This document shows positions 52,101 to 59,764 of a stretch of 64,000 bases of DNA, in pieces. The notes under the pieces were generated by a model, which was given only the letters and a program-made list of their open reading frames with translations, was not told where the DNA came from and searched no databases. A program made the position numbers and the translations under genes. How positions within the stretch are numbered: the stretch's first letter is position 1; every line of letters begins with the position of its first letter. The DNA comes from Flavobacterium eburneipallidum (GTDB lineage Bacteria; Bacteroidota; Bacteroidia; Flavobacteriales; Flavobacteriaceae). The stretch is from NCBI RefSeq assembly GCF_027111355.2, contig NZ_CP114291.2:496001-560000 (forward strand), given 5' to 3'.

Positions 52101-53330
52101 TCATTAGCAACTACAATGGCAGTTGGAAAAGGCTATATTATGAGAGGAACTTTAAGTCCTACTCCGTCACCGCCAACTTTTTTCGCAGCTACTTTTACAG
52201 GTGTTCCTAATAATGGGGCAAAAACTTTAGCCATTGGACCATCAGGAGTATCAGTGCTTCTAGGAAATCCGTATCCGTCTGCTTTGGATGCCGAAACTTT
52301 TTTAGACTATAATGCAGCTGTTTTAGAAGGAACTATTTATTTCTGGACACATAAAACAGCTATTCAAGCAGCCTCGAATCTGCCAGCAGGAACAGCAGGG
52401 TCTGGAATTTATGCCTATACGTCAAATGATTATGCTGCTTATAATGCTTTGGGAGGTGTAACAGTTGGTTCTGGATCTCCTTCAGCAAGTGGAAGTCTTA
52501 CACCATCAGGAAAAATTGCTGCTGGACAAAGTTTTTTTGCTACTAGTACAGCTACTGGGAGTTCAGTTGTATTTAATAATAGTATGCGTGTAGCTGCTAA
52601 TAACACCCAATTTTTTAGAACCAAAAATGATACTAAAAACAAAACTACAGCAAGAGAAAAACACCGCATTTGGTTGGATGTAAGCAATAAAGAAGGTGCT
52701 TTCAAACAAACGTTGATAGGTTATATTACTGATGCTACGAATAATTACGAAGACCGTTTTGATGGAGTAACTTTTGACGGAAATGAATTTATTGATTTTT
52801 ATAGCATCAATCAGGATAAAAATTTGGTCATTCAAGGTCGTGCTTTGCCATTCGATGAAAATGACGAAGTGCCATTGGGTTTCAAAACCGCTATCACTGG
52901 AGCATTTACAATTAACATCAATCATGCCGATGGATTGTTAACCAATCAATCGGTATTTTTGGAAGACAAATTGACCAATACGGTTTCGAATCTAAAAACA
53001 GGTAATTATACGTTCAATACAACAGCAGGAACTTTCAACGATCGTTTTGTTTTGAAATTTACCAACAAAACACTAGGAACAGGAGAGTTTGATGATACTA
53101 AAAACCAAGTTGTAGTTAGTCTTAAAAACAAACAAATTAAAATTAATTCTTTTGCTGAAACTATTGCTAAAGTGGCAATTTATGATTTGTCAGGGAAACT
53201 AATTTATCAAAAATTGAATGTTAATGCTAATGAATTAGTTTTAATTGATTTTACCACAAAGGAACAAGTATTGATTGTAAAAACTACTTTAGAACATGGA
53301 ACAATAGTTAACGATAAAGTTGTCTATTAG
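49110..53330 (+). CDS. Giant secreted protein with tandem PA14 domains and T9SS tail
   Basis: 1406 residues. A signal peptide (ending near ANAA) is followed by a G8-like beta region (about 35-295), an Ig-like domain (about 300-400), and two PA14 domains. The PA14 cores carry GLKGEYYNNMNLTGSPAL and SDDGIRLWVNGVQII (first about 470-610, second about 695-840). A module opening NTWNGAAWSTGAVPS (about 855) and a type A T9SS tail at the end complete it. The tandem PA14 units come from a duplication of about 680 bp. PA14 often binds glycans. The C-terminal module resembles that of the LamG protein at 6920. Confidence 0.9.
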   Translation: MNNFYSNSIKNTSTTLRSIGFLMLVLMVNIANAADFTSNNSGNWNNPAIWTITSGTDGDGIPDAGDNVIIANGNTVTVNIAALCTTLTINNGNAASGVTISGTNSLTVSGAVSILAGSGTGDHKILNVAAGSLTAASISMAPTGNDNRYSRLSISTGTVNVFGSITMNDGDVDRNQVTFSGSGTLNVGGTITGGALTSATGTVNYNNAGAQNIGNYTYNNLTLSGSGTKTFTTAVTTTNNFSIATTAIANLGSGLTHSAGILTLGGEGTVSGSWGSTTSGATNQTNTYFSGTGRVNNSCTAPTISTQPAALTICENSGGTFSVATSATSPTYQWQYSSDNINWINTDASLAPYVSGYTTATLSLSNTPLSYSGNYVRCIVWSSTGCRTNSNSVQLTVSPALSAPTVGTITQPTCSTATASVVLNGLPTGSWVLTRNPGSVTTTGNGTSTTISGLAAGSTYTYSVNGLSNGLKGEYYNNMNLTGSPALTRTDATVNFDWGNGSPEASIPNDGYSVRWTGQVQPVTTGVHTFSTNSDDGIRLWVNGVQIIDNWTNHAPTVNTGNITLTAGVKYNIVLEYYESSGGAVAQLSWSYPSQPLQIIPTTRLFPIGSCASPASANIVIDPQPSGPTAPIVGTITQPNCSIATGSVVLNGLPTGSWILTRTPGSVTTLGTGTSTTISALTPNTYTYSVNGLTNGLKGEYYTNMNLTGSPALTRTDATAGFNWGGGSPDPSIPNDGFSVRWSGYVQPLYSETYTFSTSSDDGIRLWVNGVQIINNWTNHGVTVDNGNITLTAGVKYSIVLEFFENGGDAIAQLSWSSPSQASQIIPQSQLYSMDTCGASASSSNIVINSPVTNTWNGAAWSTGAVPSSSEAIVFNGNYPPAIDPNVDITGCSCTVNTGRNVTINSGRTLTITNSVTVSGSGTLTFEDTASLVQINDAAVNSGNIIYRRSTAQVISSDYTYWSSPVANQTLNISPSYASGLYYSYDDFATPENWKQESLATTMAVGKGYIMRGTLSPTPSPPTFFAATFTGVPNNGAKTLAIGPSGVSVLLGNPYPSALDAETFLDYNAAVLEGTIYFWTHKTAIQAASNLPAGTAGSGIYAYTSNDYAAYNALGGVTVGSGSPSASGSLTPSGKIAAGQSFFATSTATGSSVVFNNSMRVAANNTQFFRTKNDTKNKTTAREKHRIWLDVSNKEGAFKQTLIGYITDATNNYEDRFDGVTFDGNEFIDFYSINQDKNLVIQGRALPFDENDEVPLGFKTAITGAFTININHADGLLTNQSVFLEDKLTNTVSNLKTGNYTFNTTAGTFNDRFVLKFTNKTLGTGEFDDTKNQVVVSLKNKQIKINSFAETIAKVAIYDLSGKLIYQKLNVNANELVLIDFTTKEQVLIVKTTLEHGTIVNDKVVY
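50326..51660. repeat. Internal tandem duplication of about 680 bp in the PA14 gene
   Basis: The unit from about 50326 to 51005 recurs at 51006 to about 51660 with many silent and a few coding changes. Each copy encodes a GTITQPxCS linker, NGLPTGSW, GTSTTIS and one PA14 domain. Confidence 0.8.
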
Positions 53331-53338
53331 AAATATTT

Positions 53339-53362
53339 GTCAGTTCGAGCGCAGTCGAGAAC
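53339..53362. repeat. TTCGAGCGCAGTCGAGAAC-type repeat
   Basis: This short repeat follows the PA14 gene stop. Sequences of this kind are scattered in flavobacterial genomes; here it is a single copy. Confidence 0.4.
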
Positions 53363-53421
53363 CTCAATAACATCTAGACCTCGATGGGACAATTGAAATA
53401 TTACCCATTTCTAAATGAAAC

Positions 53422-53466
53422 AAAAAAAGCAAATTTCGCTAATTGTTAGCGAAATTTGCTTTTTTT
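53422..53466. terminator. Bidirectional hairpin terminator after the PA14 gene
   Basis: The arms 53422-53441 and 53447-53466 are perfect inverses (core GCAAATTTCGCTA), with A and T runs at the two ends. It separates converging genes. Confidence 0.9.
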
Positions 53467-53487
53467 ATTGGGGTTAAAAACTAAAAT

Positions 53488-54270
53488 TTAAGCCATTTCA
53501 GTTTTCAATAAAATTTGCTCTTCGATAGCGTCCCAAAGACCAATTCTTATTTCTAATGCTTGAATAGAAACGGCTTCGACTTCTGCCCATTTTTGAGCAT
53601 CTGTTCCGCAAAGTTCGGTTATCATTTGCATTGCCATTGGGCCGTGTTCATCAGCATCGAGTTCGATATGTCTTTCGAAATAGTAAATCAGTTTACTCAA
53701 GTCGGCTTTTGGAAAATTAGCCTGAAAATTTCTCAGAATTACGGTAAACATACTTGGAATCAAATCTTCTCTTCCAAAGGTAAACGCCGCCGCAATTTCG
53801 TGTGTTTTTCCCTCGTCAATTACTCTGAAAGTGAAGTCCAAAAAGGCTTTGATATTGGAGTGTAAATTACTTTTCTTGATAGCCACATAAATATTTTGAA
53901 GCGAATTCAATTCGGATAAAAAGTGATGAATACCTGTCGTATCTGCGCCACAAGCTTCCATTGCTTCAACATACATTTCAAAGTGGCTCTGACGACGACC
54001 ATCAATACTTAAATCTGTTTCTTCAGCAAGTACAATTTCATTTATTAAATAGCGTGTTTCTGGATTTTCTGTGGCTATCCAAGGAGTAGTAGTACAGGTT
54101 AGCTTAGATTGTAATGCTTTTAATAACGACATAAAATCCCAAACGGCATACACATGACTTTCCAGAAAGGAATTCAAATCCTCAATAGTTTTTACCTTTT
54201 CATACAAAGAATGATTTAATAATAAGTCTTTTTGAGGTTTGATGCTATTGTTTATTGCTGCTATATTCAT
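53488..54270 (-). CDS. DUF3050 protein, heme-oxygenase-like fold
   Basis: 260 residues, all helical. Candidate metal ligands are spaced as in heme-oxygenase-like diiron proteins: the Glu of NEIVLAEE near 77-84, the His of SHFEMY near 94-99, the THEIAAAF segment near 155-162, and ERHIELDADEHG near 199-210. The domain is known as DUF3050; a diiron oxidase role is only an inference. Stands alone, behind the PA14 gene terminator. Confidence 0.8.
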   Translation of the reverse strand: MNIAAINNSIKPQKDLLLNHSLYEKVKTIEDLNSFLESHVYAVWDFMSLLKALQSKLTCTTTPWIATENPETRYLINEIVLAEETDLSIDGRRQSHFEMYVEAMEACGADTTGIHHFLSELNSLQNIYVAIKKSNLHSNIKAFLDFTFRVIDEGKTHEIAAAFTFGREDLIPSMFTVILRNFQANFPKADLSKLIYYFERHIELDADEHGPMAMQMITELCGTDAQKWAEVEAVSIQALEIRIGLWDAIEEQILLKTEMA

Positions 54271-54292
54271 TTTTTAATTTTTTTATAAAAAT

Positions 54293-54322
54293 AAAAAAGC
54301 TTCTTGAAAACCAGAAGCTTTT
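54293..54322 (-). terminator. Hairpin terminator of the acyl-CoA dehydrogenase gene
   Basis: AAAAGCTTCT (54295-54304) pairs with AGAAGCTTTT (54313-54322), with a T run on the minus strand. Confidence 0.75.
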
Positions 54323-54356
54323 ACTATCAATTTTATGAATAGTTTAATAGTTGTTT

Positions 54357-55535
54357 TTATTTGAAAGCCGAAATCCCTGTGATGTCCATTCCTGTAATCA
54401 ACAAATGAATGTCGTGCGTGCCTTCATAAGTAATCACTGATTCCAAATTCATGATATGGCGCATTATTGAATATTCGCCTGAAATCCCCATTCCGCCTAA
54501 TATTTGTCGGGCTTCACGAGCAATAGTGATAGCCATATTGACGTTGTTTCTTTTCGCCATCGATATTTGTGCGGTGGTTGCTTTTCCTTCGTTTCTCAAA
54601 ACTCCCAAACGCCAAGTCAGCAATTGTGCTTTGGTGATTTCGGTAATCATTTCGGCTAATTTTTTCTGTTGCAATTGCATTCCTGCAATGGGTTTGTCAA
54701 ATTGAATGCGTTCTTTTGCATAACGCAAAGCCGTGTCGTAACAATCCATTGCGGCACCAATAGCTCCCCACGCAATGCCATAACGAGCCGAATCTAAACA
54801 GCCCAAAGGTGCGCTTAATCCCGATTTATTAGGCAATAAATTTTCTTTTGGAACTTTGACATTATCAAAAATCAACTCTCCTGTTGCCGACGCCCGAAGC
54901 GACCATTTGTTATGCGTTTCTGGTGTGGAGAAACCTTCCATGCCTCGTTCTACGATTAATCCGTGAATTCTTCCAGCTTCGTCTTTTGCCCAAACGATGG
55001 CAATGTCGGCAAAAGGCGCATTTGAAATCCACATTTTGGCACCATTCAAAAGATAATAATCGCCTTTGTCTTCAAAATGAGTAATCATACTTCCCGGATC
55101 AGAACCATAATTGGGTTCGGTTAAGCCAAAGCAACCCATCATTTCTCCCGAAGCCAGTTTGGGTAAATAGTTCAAGCGTTGTTCTTCGTTTCCGTATTTC
55201 CAAATGGGATACATCACCAACGAAGACTGAACCGAAGCCGTAGATCTAACACCTGAATCGCCTCTTTCTATTTCCTGCATAATCAAACCATAAGAAATCT
55301 GATCCAAGCCAGCACCGCCATATTCAGTGGGAATATAAGGGCCAAAAGCACCAATATCAGCCAAGCCTTTGATGATTTGCGTTGGAAATTCAGCCTTTTG
55401 AGCATAGTCTTCTATGATAGGAGAAACTTCTCGTTTAATCCATTCCCTTGCTGCATCACGAACCAATTTATGTTCGTCCGTCAATAATTCATCAAGGTTG
55501 TAATAATCTGGAGCTTGAAATAAGTCTGGTTTCAT
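54357..55535 (-). CDS. Acyl-CoA dehydrogenase, probably glutaryl-CoA dehydrogenase type
   Basis: 392 residues. The N-terminal, central and C-terminal acyl-CoA dehydrogenase domains are complete. The FAD-binding GCFGLTEPNYGSD segment lies near 134-146. The catalytic Glu lies in YEGTHDIHLLITG near 373-385, whose sequence is typical of glutaryl-CoA dehydrogenase. It would oxidise and decarboxylate glutaryl-CoA in lysine or tryptophan breakdown. No neighbours support that pathway, so the substrate is an inference. Confidence 0.88.
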   Translation of the reverse strand: MKPDLFQAPDYYNLDELLTDEHKLVRDAAREWIKREVSPIIEDYAQKAEFPTQIIKGLADIGAFGPYIPTEYGGAGLDQISYGLIMQEIERGDSGVRSTASVQSSLVMYPIWKYGNEEQRLNYLPKLASGEMMGCFGLTEPNYGSDPGSMITHFEDKGDYYLLNGAKMWISNAPFADIAIVWAKDEAGRIHGLIVERGMEGFSTPETHNKWSLRASATGELIFDNVKVPKENLLPNKSGLSAPLGCLDSARYGIAWGAIGAAMDCYDTALRYAKERIQFDKPIAGMQLQQKKLAEMITEITKAQLLTWRLGVLRNEGKATTAQISMAKRNNVNMAITIAREARQILGGMGISGEYSIMRHIMNLESVITYEGTHDIHLLITGMDITGISAFK

Positions 55536-55730
55536 GATTTGGAAATTGAAGGTCTAACAAAGCTACGGAAAGAAAGGGAAGAAAAAGGAAAGTTTTTGGA
55601 GTTTTATAAGGATATTCAAAGTTTGCTTGTCATAAAACAAGTTTTTTGGGGAGAGTCTGATATATGATTAAAAACTTTCTTTCTTCTAAATTTACAAATG
55701 GATAGTGATGTGTGTTGAGTTTATTTTTAA

Positions 55731-56186
55731 CTATATTTTAAACCAGTTTGAGTAGTATTTTTTTCCATATGTATCAATAATTATAGTTTTAATTTCTGAA
55801 ACACCAGTTTTTTTGAAATTATGATCTATAGCTTTAGAATTAACTTTATATGTATATTTGTCCCCAGGTTCCAAAGCTTTCGGGAATTTTTCTGTTGTAT
55901 TAAAATCTAAAAAATTAAAATATTCTTTTCCATTAATTTTAGTGTCTAATTTAAATCTCGGAATTTCAATTTGACGCTTGTTTTTACCAAGGTTTATAAT
56001 TGTAACAACGAAAAATGTCTCATCGGTACCAATTTTTTGATTTGAATCTATAGGAAATTGAGTGATATAACTATTAGAGATTTTTAGCTTTCCTCTTCGA
56101 TCTAAATAAAACTCATATAGACGCCAGAAAAATACGATTGTTGAAATAATTGCTGCATAAATTGATACCCAAAATTTGTAATCCAT
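55731..56186 (-). CDS. Small membrane-anchored protein, hypothetical
   Basis: 151 residues. One membrane segment near residues 5-25 is followed by a soluble beta-rich domain with strand-like stretches such as FVVTIINLGKNKRQIEI near 60-76. No family recognised. It stands alone, and its base composition is somewhat more AT-rich than the flanking housekeeping genes, so it could be accessory. Confidence 0.6.
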   Translation of the reverse strand: MDYKFWVSIYAAIISTIVFFWRLYEFYLDRRGKLKISNSYITQFPIDSNQKIGTDETFFVVTIINLGKNKRQIEIPRFKLDTKINGKEYFNFLDFNTTEKFPKALEPGDKYTYKVNSKAIDHNFKKTGVSEIKTIIIDTYGKKYYSNWFKI

Positions 56187-56298
56187 AGTTTCTAGTTTAA
56201 TCGATTAGTTTTCTAAAAATCTCATTCAACTACCTGTTTGTAGTTGTTTAGTCTCAAATTTAAGAAATTATTTATAAATCTAAATTGATTTAAGAATT

Positions 56299-57012
56299 TT
56301 ACATCTTCAAATAAAAATCCTTTGTCAAAGCAATGTATTCTGGAGTATAAATATGTCGTGCGGTTTCGATGATTAATTCATCAATAGGAAAGTTGTCAAT
56401 TTCATTGCGGCTAAAAGCCAAAAGACTGCGTTTGATTTCGGAGGTTGGAGTTCCTTTTACTCGGGTAATTTTTAGGGGATACAATTCGCATTCATTGGCA
56501 AGAGCCAAGAAATTTTCTTCTTCTTTAAAAGGAATAATAACAGAGAAGATTCCGTTTTCAGAAAGTAATAAAGCGGCTGCTTCAACCAAATCTTCAAAAG
56601 GCATAGCGTCCTGAAAACGTGCTAAATCTCGTTGTTCATTGTCCGATTTATAATCTTCGCTGTAAAAAGGAGGATTGGAAACTATTAAATCGTATTCGTC
56701 TTCGGGTTCTTCTACAAATTCGTCCAAACCAGCGTGAAAACAAAACAAGCGGTCATTCCAAGGAGAATTTTCAAAATTATCTGTCGCTTGTTCATAGGCA
56801 TCTTCGTCAATTTCTAAAGCATCGATTTGTTCAGCTGAAGTTCTTTGCGCTAACATCAAGGCAATGATTCCTGTTCCTGCGCCAATATCCAAAACACTAA
56901 ACGGATTATTTTCGATAGGAGTCCAAGCACCCAATAAAACGCCATCGGTTCCAATTTTCATGGCACAACGGTCTTGTTCGAGGGAAAATTGCTTAAACTG
57001 GAATTTAGACAT
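56299..57012 (-). CDS. tRNA1(Val) (adenine(37)-N6)-methyltransferase-like protein
   Basis: 237 residues. The SAM-binding motif VLDIGAGTGIIALMLAQR lies near 39-56, and the NPPFYSED motif of N6-adenine methyltransferases near 109-116. The length and motifs match the TrmN6 (YfiC) group, which makes m6A37 in tRNA-Val. A repeat of TTAATCGG type lies in the leader between it and rimM. Confidence 0.88.
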   Translation of the reverse strand: MSKFQFKQFSLEQDRCAMKIGTDGVLLGAWTPIENNPFSVLDIGAGTGIIALMLAQRTSAEQIDALEIDEDAYEQATDNFENSPWNDRLFCFHAGLDEFVEEPEDEYDLIVSNPPFYSEDYKSDNEQRDLARFQDAMPFEDLVEAAALLLSENGIFSVIIPFKEEENFLALANECELYPLKITRVKGTPTSEIKRSLLAFSRNEIDNFPIDELIIETARHIYTPEYIALTKDFYLKM

Positions 57013-57029
57013 AAAGAATTCAGATTTTT

Positions 57030-57063
57030 TCGATTAAACGAATAAACAAATAACCGATTAACC
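57030..57063. repeat. TTAATCGGTTATTTGTTTA-type repeat
   Basis: CGATTAAACGAATAAAC and AAATAACCGATTAACCC lie in the spacer between rimM and the methyltransferase gene. The same family occurs at 59700-59733 and 61251-61316. Confidence 0.55.
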
Positions 57064-57067
57064 CTTT

Positions 57068-57595
57068 TTACAAATACATTTCAATCAAACCTTCTGGCAA
57101 GTCCATGATGATTTTTTTGTTTTCGCGATCTACTTTAACCAAGAAATGGTCAATCATTGGAATTAGAATTTCTGCTCCGTCTTTATTAATAACTTCAAAA
57201 AGTGGTTGCGCAGTTGTGTCGTTGACTGATTGGATTTCTCCAACAATTCCCAGACGTTTGTCTTCTACTTCAAAGCCAATTACTTCGTGGAAATAGAATT
57301 TGTTACCCGTAAGTTTGGGCAACATTCTTAATGGAAGGTATAAATCGTTGCCCAATAAGGCATCGGCTTCGTCTTCGGTTTTTACATCTTCAAAACGAAT
57401 GCGAAGGAAATCGTTTTTGTGAAGGGAACTACTTTCAATAAAAAAAGGAACCAAGTGTTTGTTGCATTCAACAAACACTGATTCCAAGTTTTCGTATAAC
57501 TCTGGTTCGTCCGTGTCTAAATAGGCAAGAACTTCTCCTTTGAAACTAAATTTTTTGGCAATTTTACCTAAATAGAAACAATCCTCTTTACGCAT
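57068..57595 (-). CDS. rimM: Ribosome maturation factor RimM
   Basis: 175 residues. The N-terminal RimM domain opens CFYLGKIAKKFSFKGEV near 6-22, and the PRC-barrel-like C-terminal half has EVIGFEVEDKRLGIVGE near 101-117. It helps assemble the 30S head, binding ribosomal protein S19. It lies 15 bases after rpsP on the same strand, as in most bacteria. Confidence 0.93.
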   Translation of the reverse strand: MRKEDCFYLGKIAKKFSFKGEVLAYLDTDEPELYENLESVFVECNKHLVPFFIESSSLHKNDFLRIRFEDVKTEDEADALLGNDLYLPLRMLPKLTGNKFYFHEVIGFEVEDKRLGIVGEIQSVNDTTAQPLFEVINKDGAEILIPMIDHFLVKVDRENKKIIMDLPEGLIEMYL

Positions 57596-57610
57596 TTTTG
57601 CCTTCTAAAA

Positions 57611-58174
57611 TTATGCTTCTGTTTCGTTATTTTCTTCAGCAGCTGGAGCTTCTTCAGTTTCAGCAACTACTTCTTCAGTAGCTTCTTCTTCTGCAGGAGT
57701 TGCAGCAGCAATTGCGTCAGCTTCAGCTTGTGCAGCAGCAGCTAAACGTTTTGCATTTACTTCTTGTTCTGCTTTGAAAGCTTTAGCTTTAGCATCAGCT
57801 TGCGCTTTTGATAAACCATCTTTTTTAGCATCCACTTTTCCAGCTTTAGCTTCTAACCAAGCTGCTAATTTTGCATCAGCTTGTTCTTGAGTCAAAGCTC
57901 CTTTACGAATACCTCCATCAAGGTGGTGTTTCAATAAAGCTCCTTTGTAAGAAAGAATTGCTTTTGCAGTATCAGTTGGTTGAGCACCATTGTGCAACCA
58001 TTTTACAGCACTATCCAAGTTTAATTCGATAGTTGCAGGATTTGTGTTTGGATTGTAAGTACCAATTTTTTCTAGGTATTTACCATCTCTTTTTGAGCGA
58101 GCATCTGCTGCTACAACCCAGTAAAACGGTTTTTGTTTTTTACCGTGTCTTTGTAATCTAATTTTTACTGACAT
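57611..58174 (-). CDS. rpsP: 30S ribosomal protein S16 with long acidic tail
   Basis: 187 residues, about twice the length of E. coli S16. The S16 core (about 1-80) has IRLQRHGKKQKPFYWVVAAD near 5-24. A helical, Lys-rich and then Ala/Glu-rich extension of about 100 residues follows, as in other Bacteroidota S16 proteins. It is transcribed with rimM. Confidence 0.95.
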   Translation of the reverse strand: MSVKIRLQRHGKKQKPFYWVVAADARSKRDGKYLEKIGTYNPNTNPATIELNLDSAVKWLHNGAQPTDTAKAILSYKGALLKHHLDGGIRKGALTQEQADAKLAAWLEAKAGKVDAKKDGLSKAQADAKAKAFKAEQEVNAKRLAAAAQAEADAIAAATPAEEEATEEVVAETEEAPAAEENNETEA

Positions 58175-58223
58175 AATCTAATGATTAAATTTTGAGGTAC
58201 TCGACCTCGATTAATTAAGGGTG

Positions 58224-58231
58224 CAAAGATA
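58224..58231 (-). promoter_or_regulatory. rpsP promoter -7 box
   Basis: On the minus strand, TATCTTTG lies about 50 bases before the rpsP ATG and fits TAnnTTTG. Confidence 0.5.
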
Positions 58232-58402
58232 CATTTTTTATCAATATATACTAATTTGATTTATAATTTAATTCAAGGAAAATCAACTGTTTAAAAACAG
58301 AAGCATCGGCTCACAAAAATAAGGCTTGAATAAAAGTTTTATTCGCATAAAGCAGTTTTTTAGGTTGTGTTTTTTTGTAATTTTATCCCATAAAATAATA
58401 AT

Positions 58403-59098
58403 ATGCGTTTATTGCTCCAAATATTTCTTCTATTTGCTGTTGTTGATGGTTTTTCGCAAGAGGCAACTCCTGAATTGACTCCAGTAAAAATAGATTCATT
58501 GTATAGAGAAGATCAGTTTTATATTTCGGTTTCGCTCAACTCTTTGCAAAACAAACCTATTGGATTGACACAAGAAAAATTTTCTCCTGGATTTACTTTT
58601 GGTTTCCTTCGAGATATGCCTATAAACAAGAAAAGAACTTTTGCTATTGCTCCAGGACTTGGTTTTAGCTTTAATAATTACAATCAAAATTTAGCTATTA
58701 CAAAATCAAACGGAGTTTCAGTTTACAATGTTTTGGATTCCGATGTGGCGTATAGCAAAAATAAATTCTCGCAATTGTCGGTTGAGGTTCCTTTGGAATT
58801 GAGATGGCGTTCCTCGACTTACGAAAGTCATAAATTTTGGCGTATTTACGGTGGTTTCAAGATGAGTTATTTGATTTATGATAAGTCAGTTTTTCAGGAT
58901 GGACAAGGGAAGATTGTTGTTAGTAATAATAAAGATTTTACCAAATTCCAATACGGAGCTTATATTGCATCAGGATATAACACCATCAATGTGTATGCTT
59001 ATTACGGATTGAATCCATTATTTGAATCGGCAAAAAATAGTACAGAATCTATAGATATGAACTCCATCAATTTTGGTGTTATTTTTTATGTGCTATAA
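58403..59098 (+). CDS. PorT-like outer membrane beta-barrel protein
   Basis: 231 residues. A signal peptide (about 1-18, ending GFSQ) is followed by an outer membrane beta-barrel pattern of alternating strands, with WRIYGGFKMSYLIYDK near 150-165 and NVYAYYGLNPLFE near 198-210. It ends with the aromatic/hydrophobic strand NFGVIFYVL. PorT proteins are needed for T9SS, but barrels of this kind are hard to tell apart, so this assignment is moderate. The 3' end overlaps the converging gene by six bases. Confidence 0.65.
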   Translation: MRLLLQIFLLFAVVDGFSQEATPELTPVKIDSLYREDQFYISVSLNSLQNKPIGLTQEKFSPGFTFGFLRDMPINKKRTFAIAPGLGFSFNNYNQNLAITKSNGVSVYNVLDSDVAYSKNKFSQLSVEVPLELRWRSSTYESHKFWRIYGGFKMSYLIYDKSVFQDGQGKIVVSNNKDFTKFQYGAYIASGYNTINVYAYYGLNPLFESAKNSTESIDMNSINFGVIFYVL

Positions 59099-59698
59099 CC
59101 AAAAACGGAACAAGAGCAATTGCGGAATAATTCCTATAACGAGTCCAATAATTAATTCTTTTACTGTGTGAGCTTTCATTTCTAATCTTGAAGAAGCCAC
59201 TACACCATTCATTAACACCAAAAAAGCAATCATATTGGTACTTTGAGTTTGATTGTGAATGCTCAAGCCAATAATAAAAAAGGTTAAACCACTTATGGTC
59301 ATTAAATGAAGACTGGCTTTGGTTTTCAAAAATAATAATACTAATGCCAGTACAGTACTGACTAATCCTCCTAAAAAGAAAAAGTGAAGTTCCGGAAACC
59401 GTTCAAAGGTGATGCTTTTTTTGACCAATAAAATAATTAAAAAACAAAGAAATACTAACGGGATTTTGCGTTGGGAAACATCGGCAATCATCATTGAATC
59501 TATCTGTCCAAAAGAACGTAAAACGAAGAAAAACAAGACAGGAAGTACAATCGTAACCACTCCAATTTGTATAAGTGCAAAGTATTTTTCTGGATTTGAA
59601 AAATAAGAATCATTCAAAAAAAAGAAAAATAAAGCCGCATACATCGGAATAAATATCGGATGAAATAGATAGGAAAAAAAAGGAAGTATTTTTTTCAA
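59093..59698 (-). CDS. Multispanning membrane protein with a PAP2-like C-terminal motif
   Basis: 201 residues with about six hydrophobic segments. The C-terminal SSRLEMKAHTVKELIIG near 168-184 resembles the PAP2 SRxxxxxHxxxE arrangement. Only the last PAP2 motif is clear, so it may be a degenerate relative. It may act on lipid phosphates. Its 3' end overlaps that of the PorT-like gene by six bases. Confidence 0.6.
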   Translation of the reverse strand: MKKILPFFSYLFHPIFIPMYAALFFFFLNDSYFSNPEKYFALIQIGVVTIVLPVLFFFVLRSFGQIDSMMIADVSQRKIPLVFLCFLIILLVKKSITFERFPELHFFFLGGLVSTVLALVLLFLKTKASLHLMTISGLTFFIIGLSIHNQTQSTNMIAFLVLMNGVVASSRLEMKAHTVKELIIGLVIGIIPQLLLFRFWL

Positions 59699-59699
59699 G

Positions 59700-59733
59700 G
59701 GTTTATTTGGTTATTTGTTTAATCGTTTATTTG
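59700..59733. repeat. TTTATTTGGTTATTTGTTTAATCG-type repeat
   Basis: A variant of the TTAATCGGTTAATTG family lies just upstream of the PAP2-like gene on its strand and after the rpoN stop. Confidence 0.5.
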
Positions 59734-59764
59734 AAAGCTGCGCTGCAATCTGCAATCTCAATTC

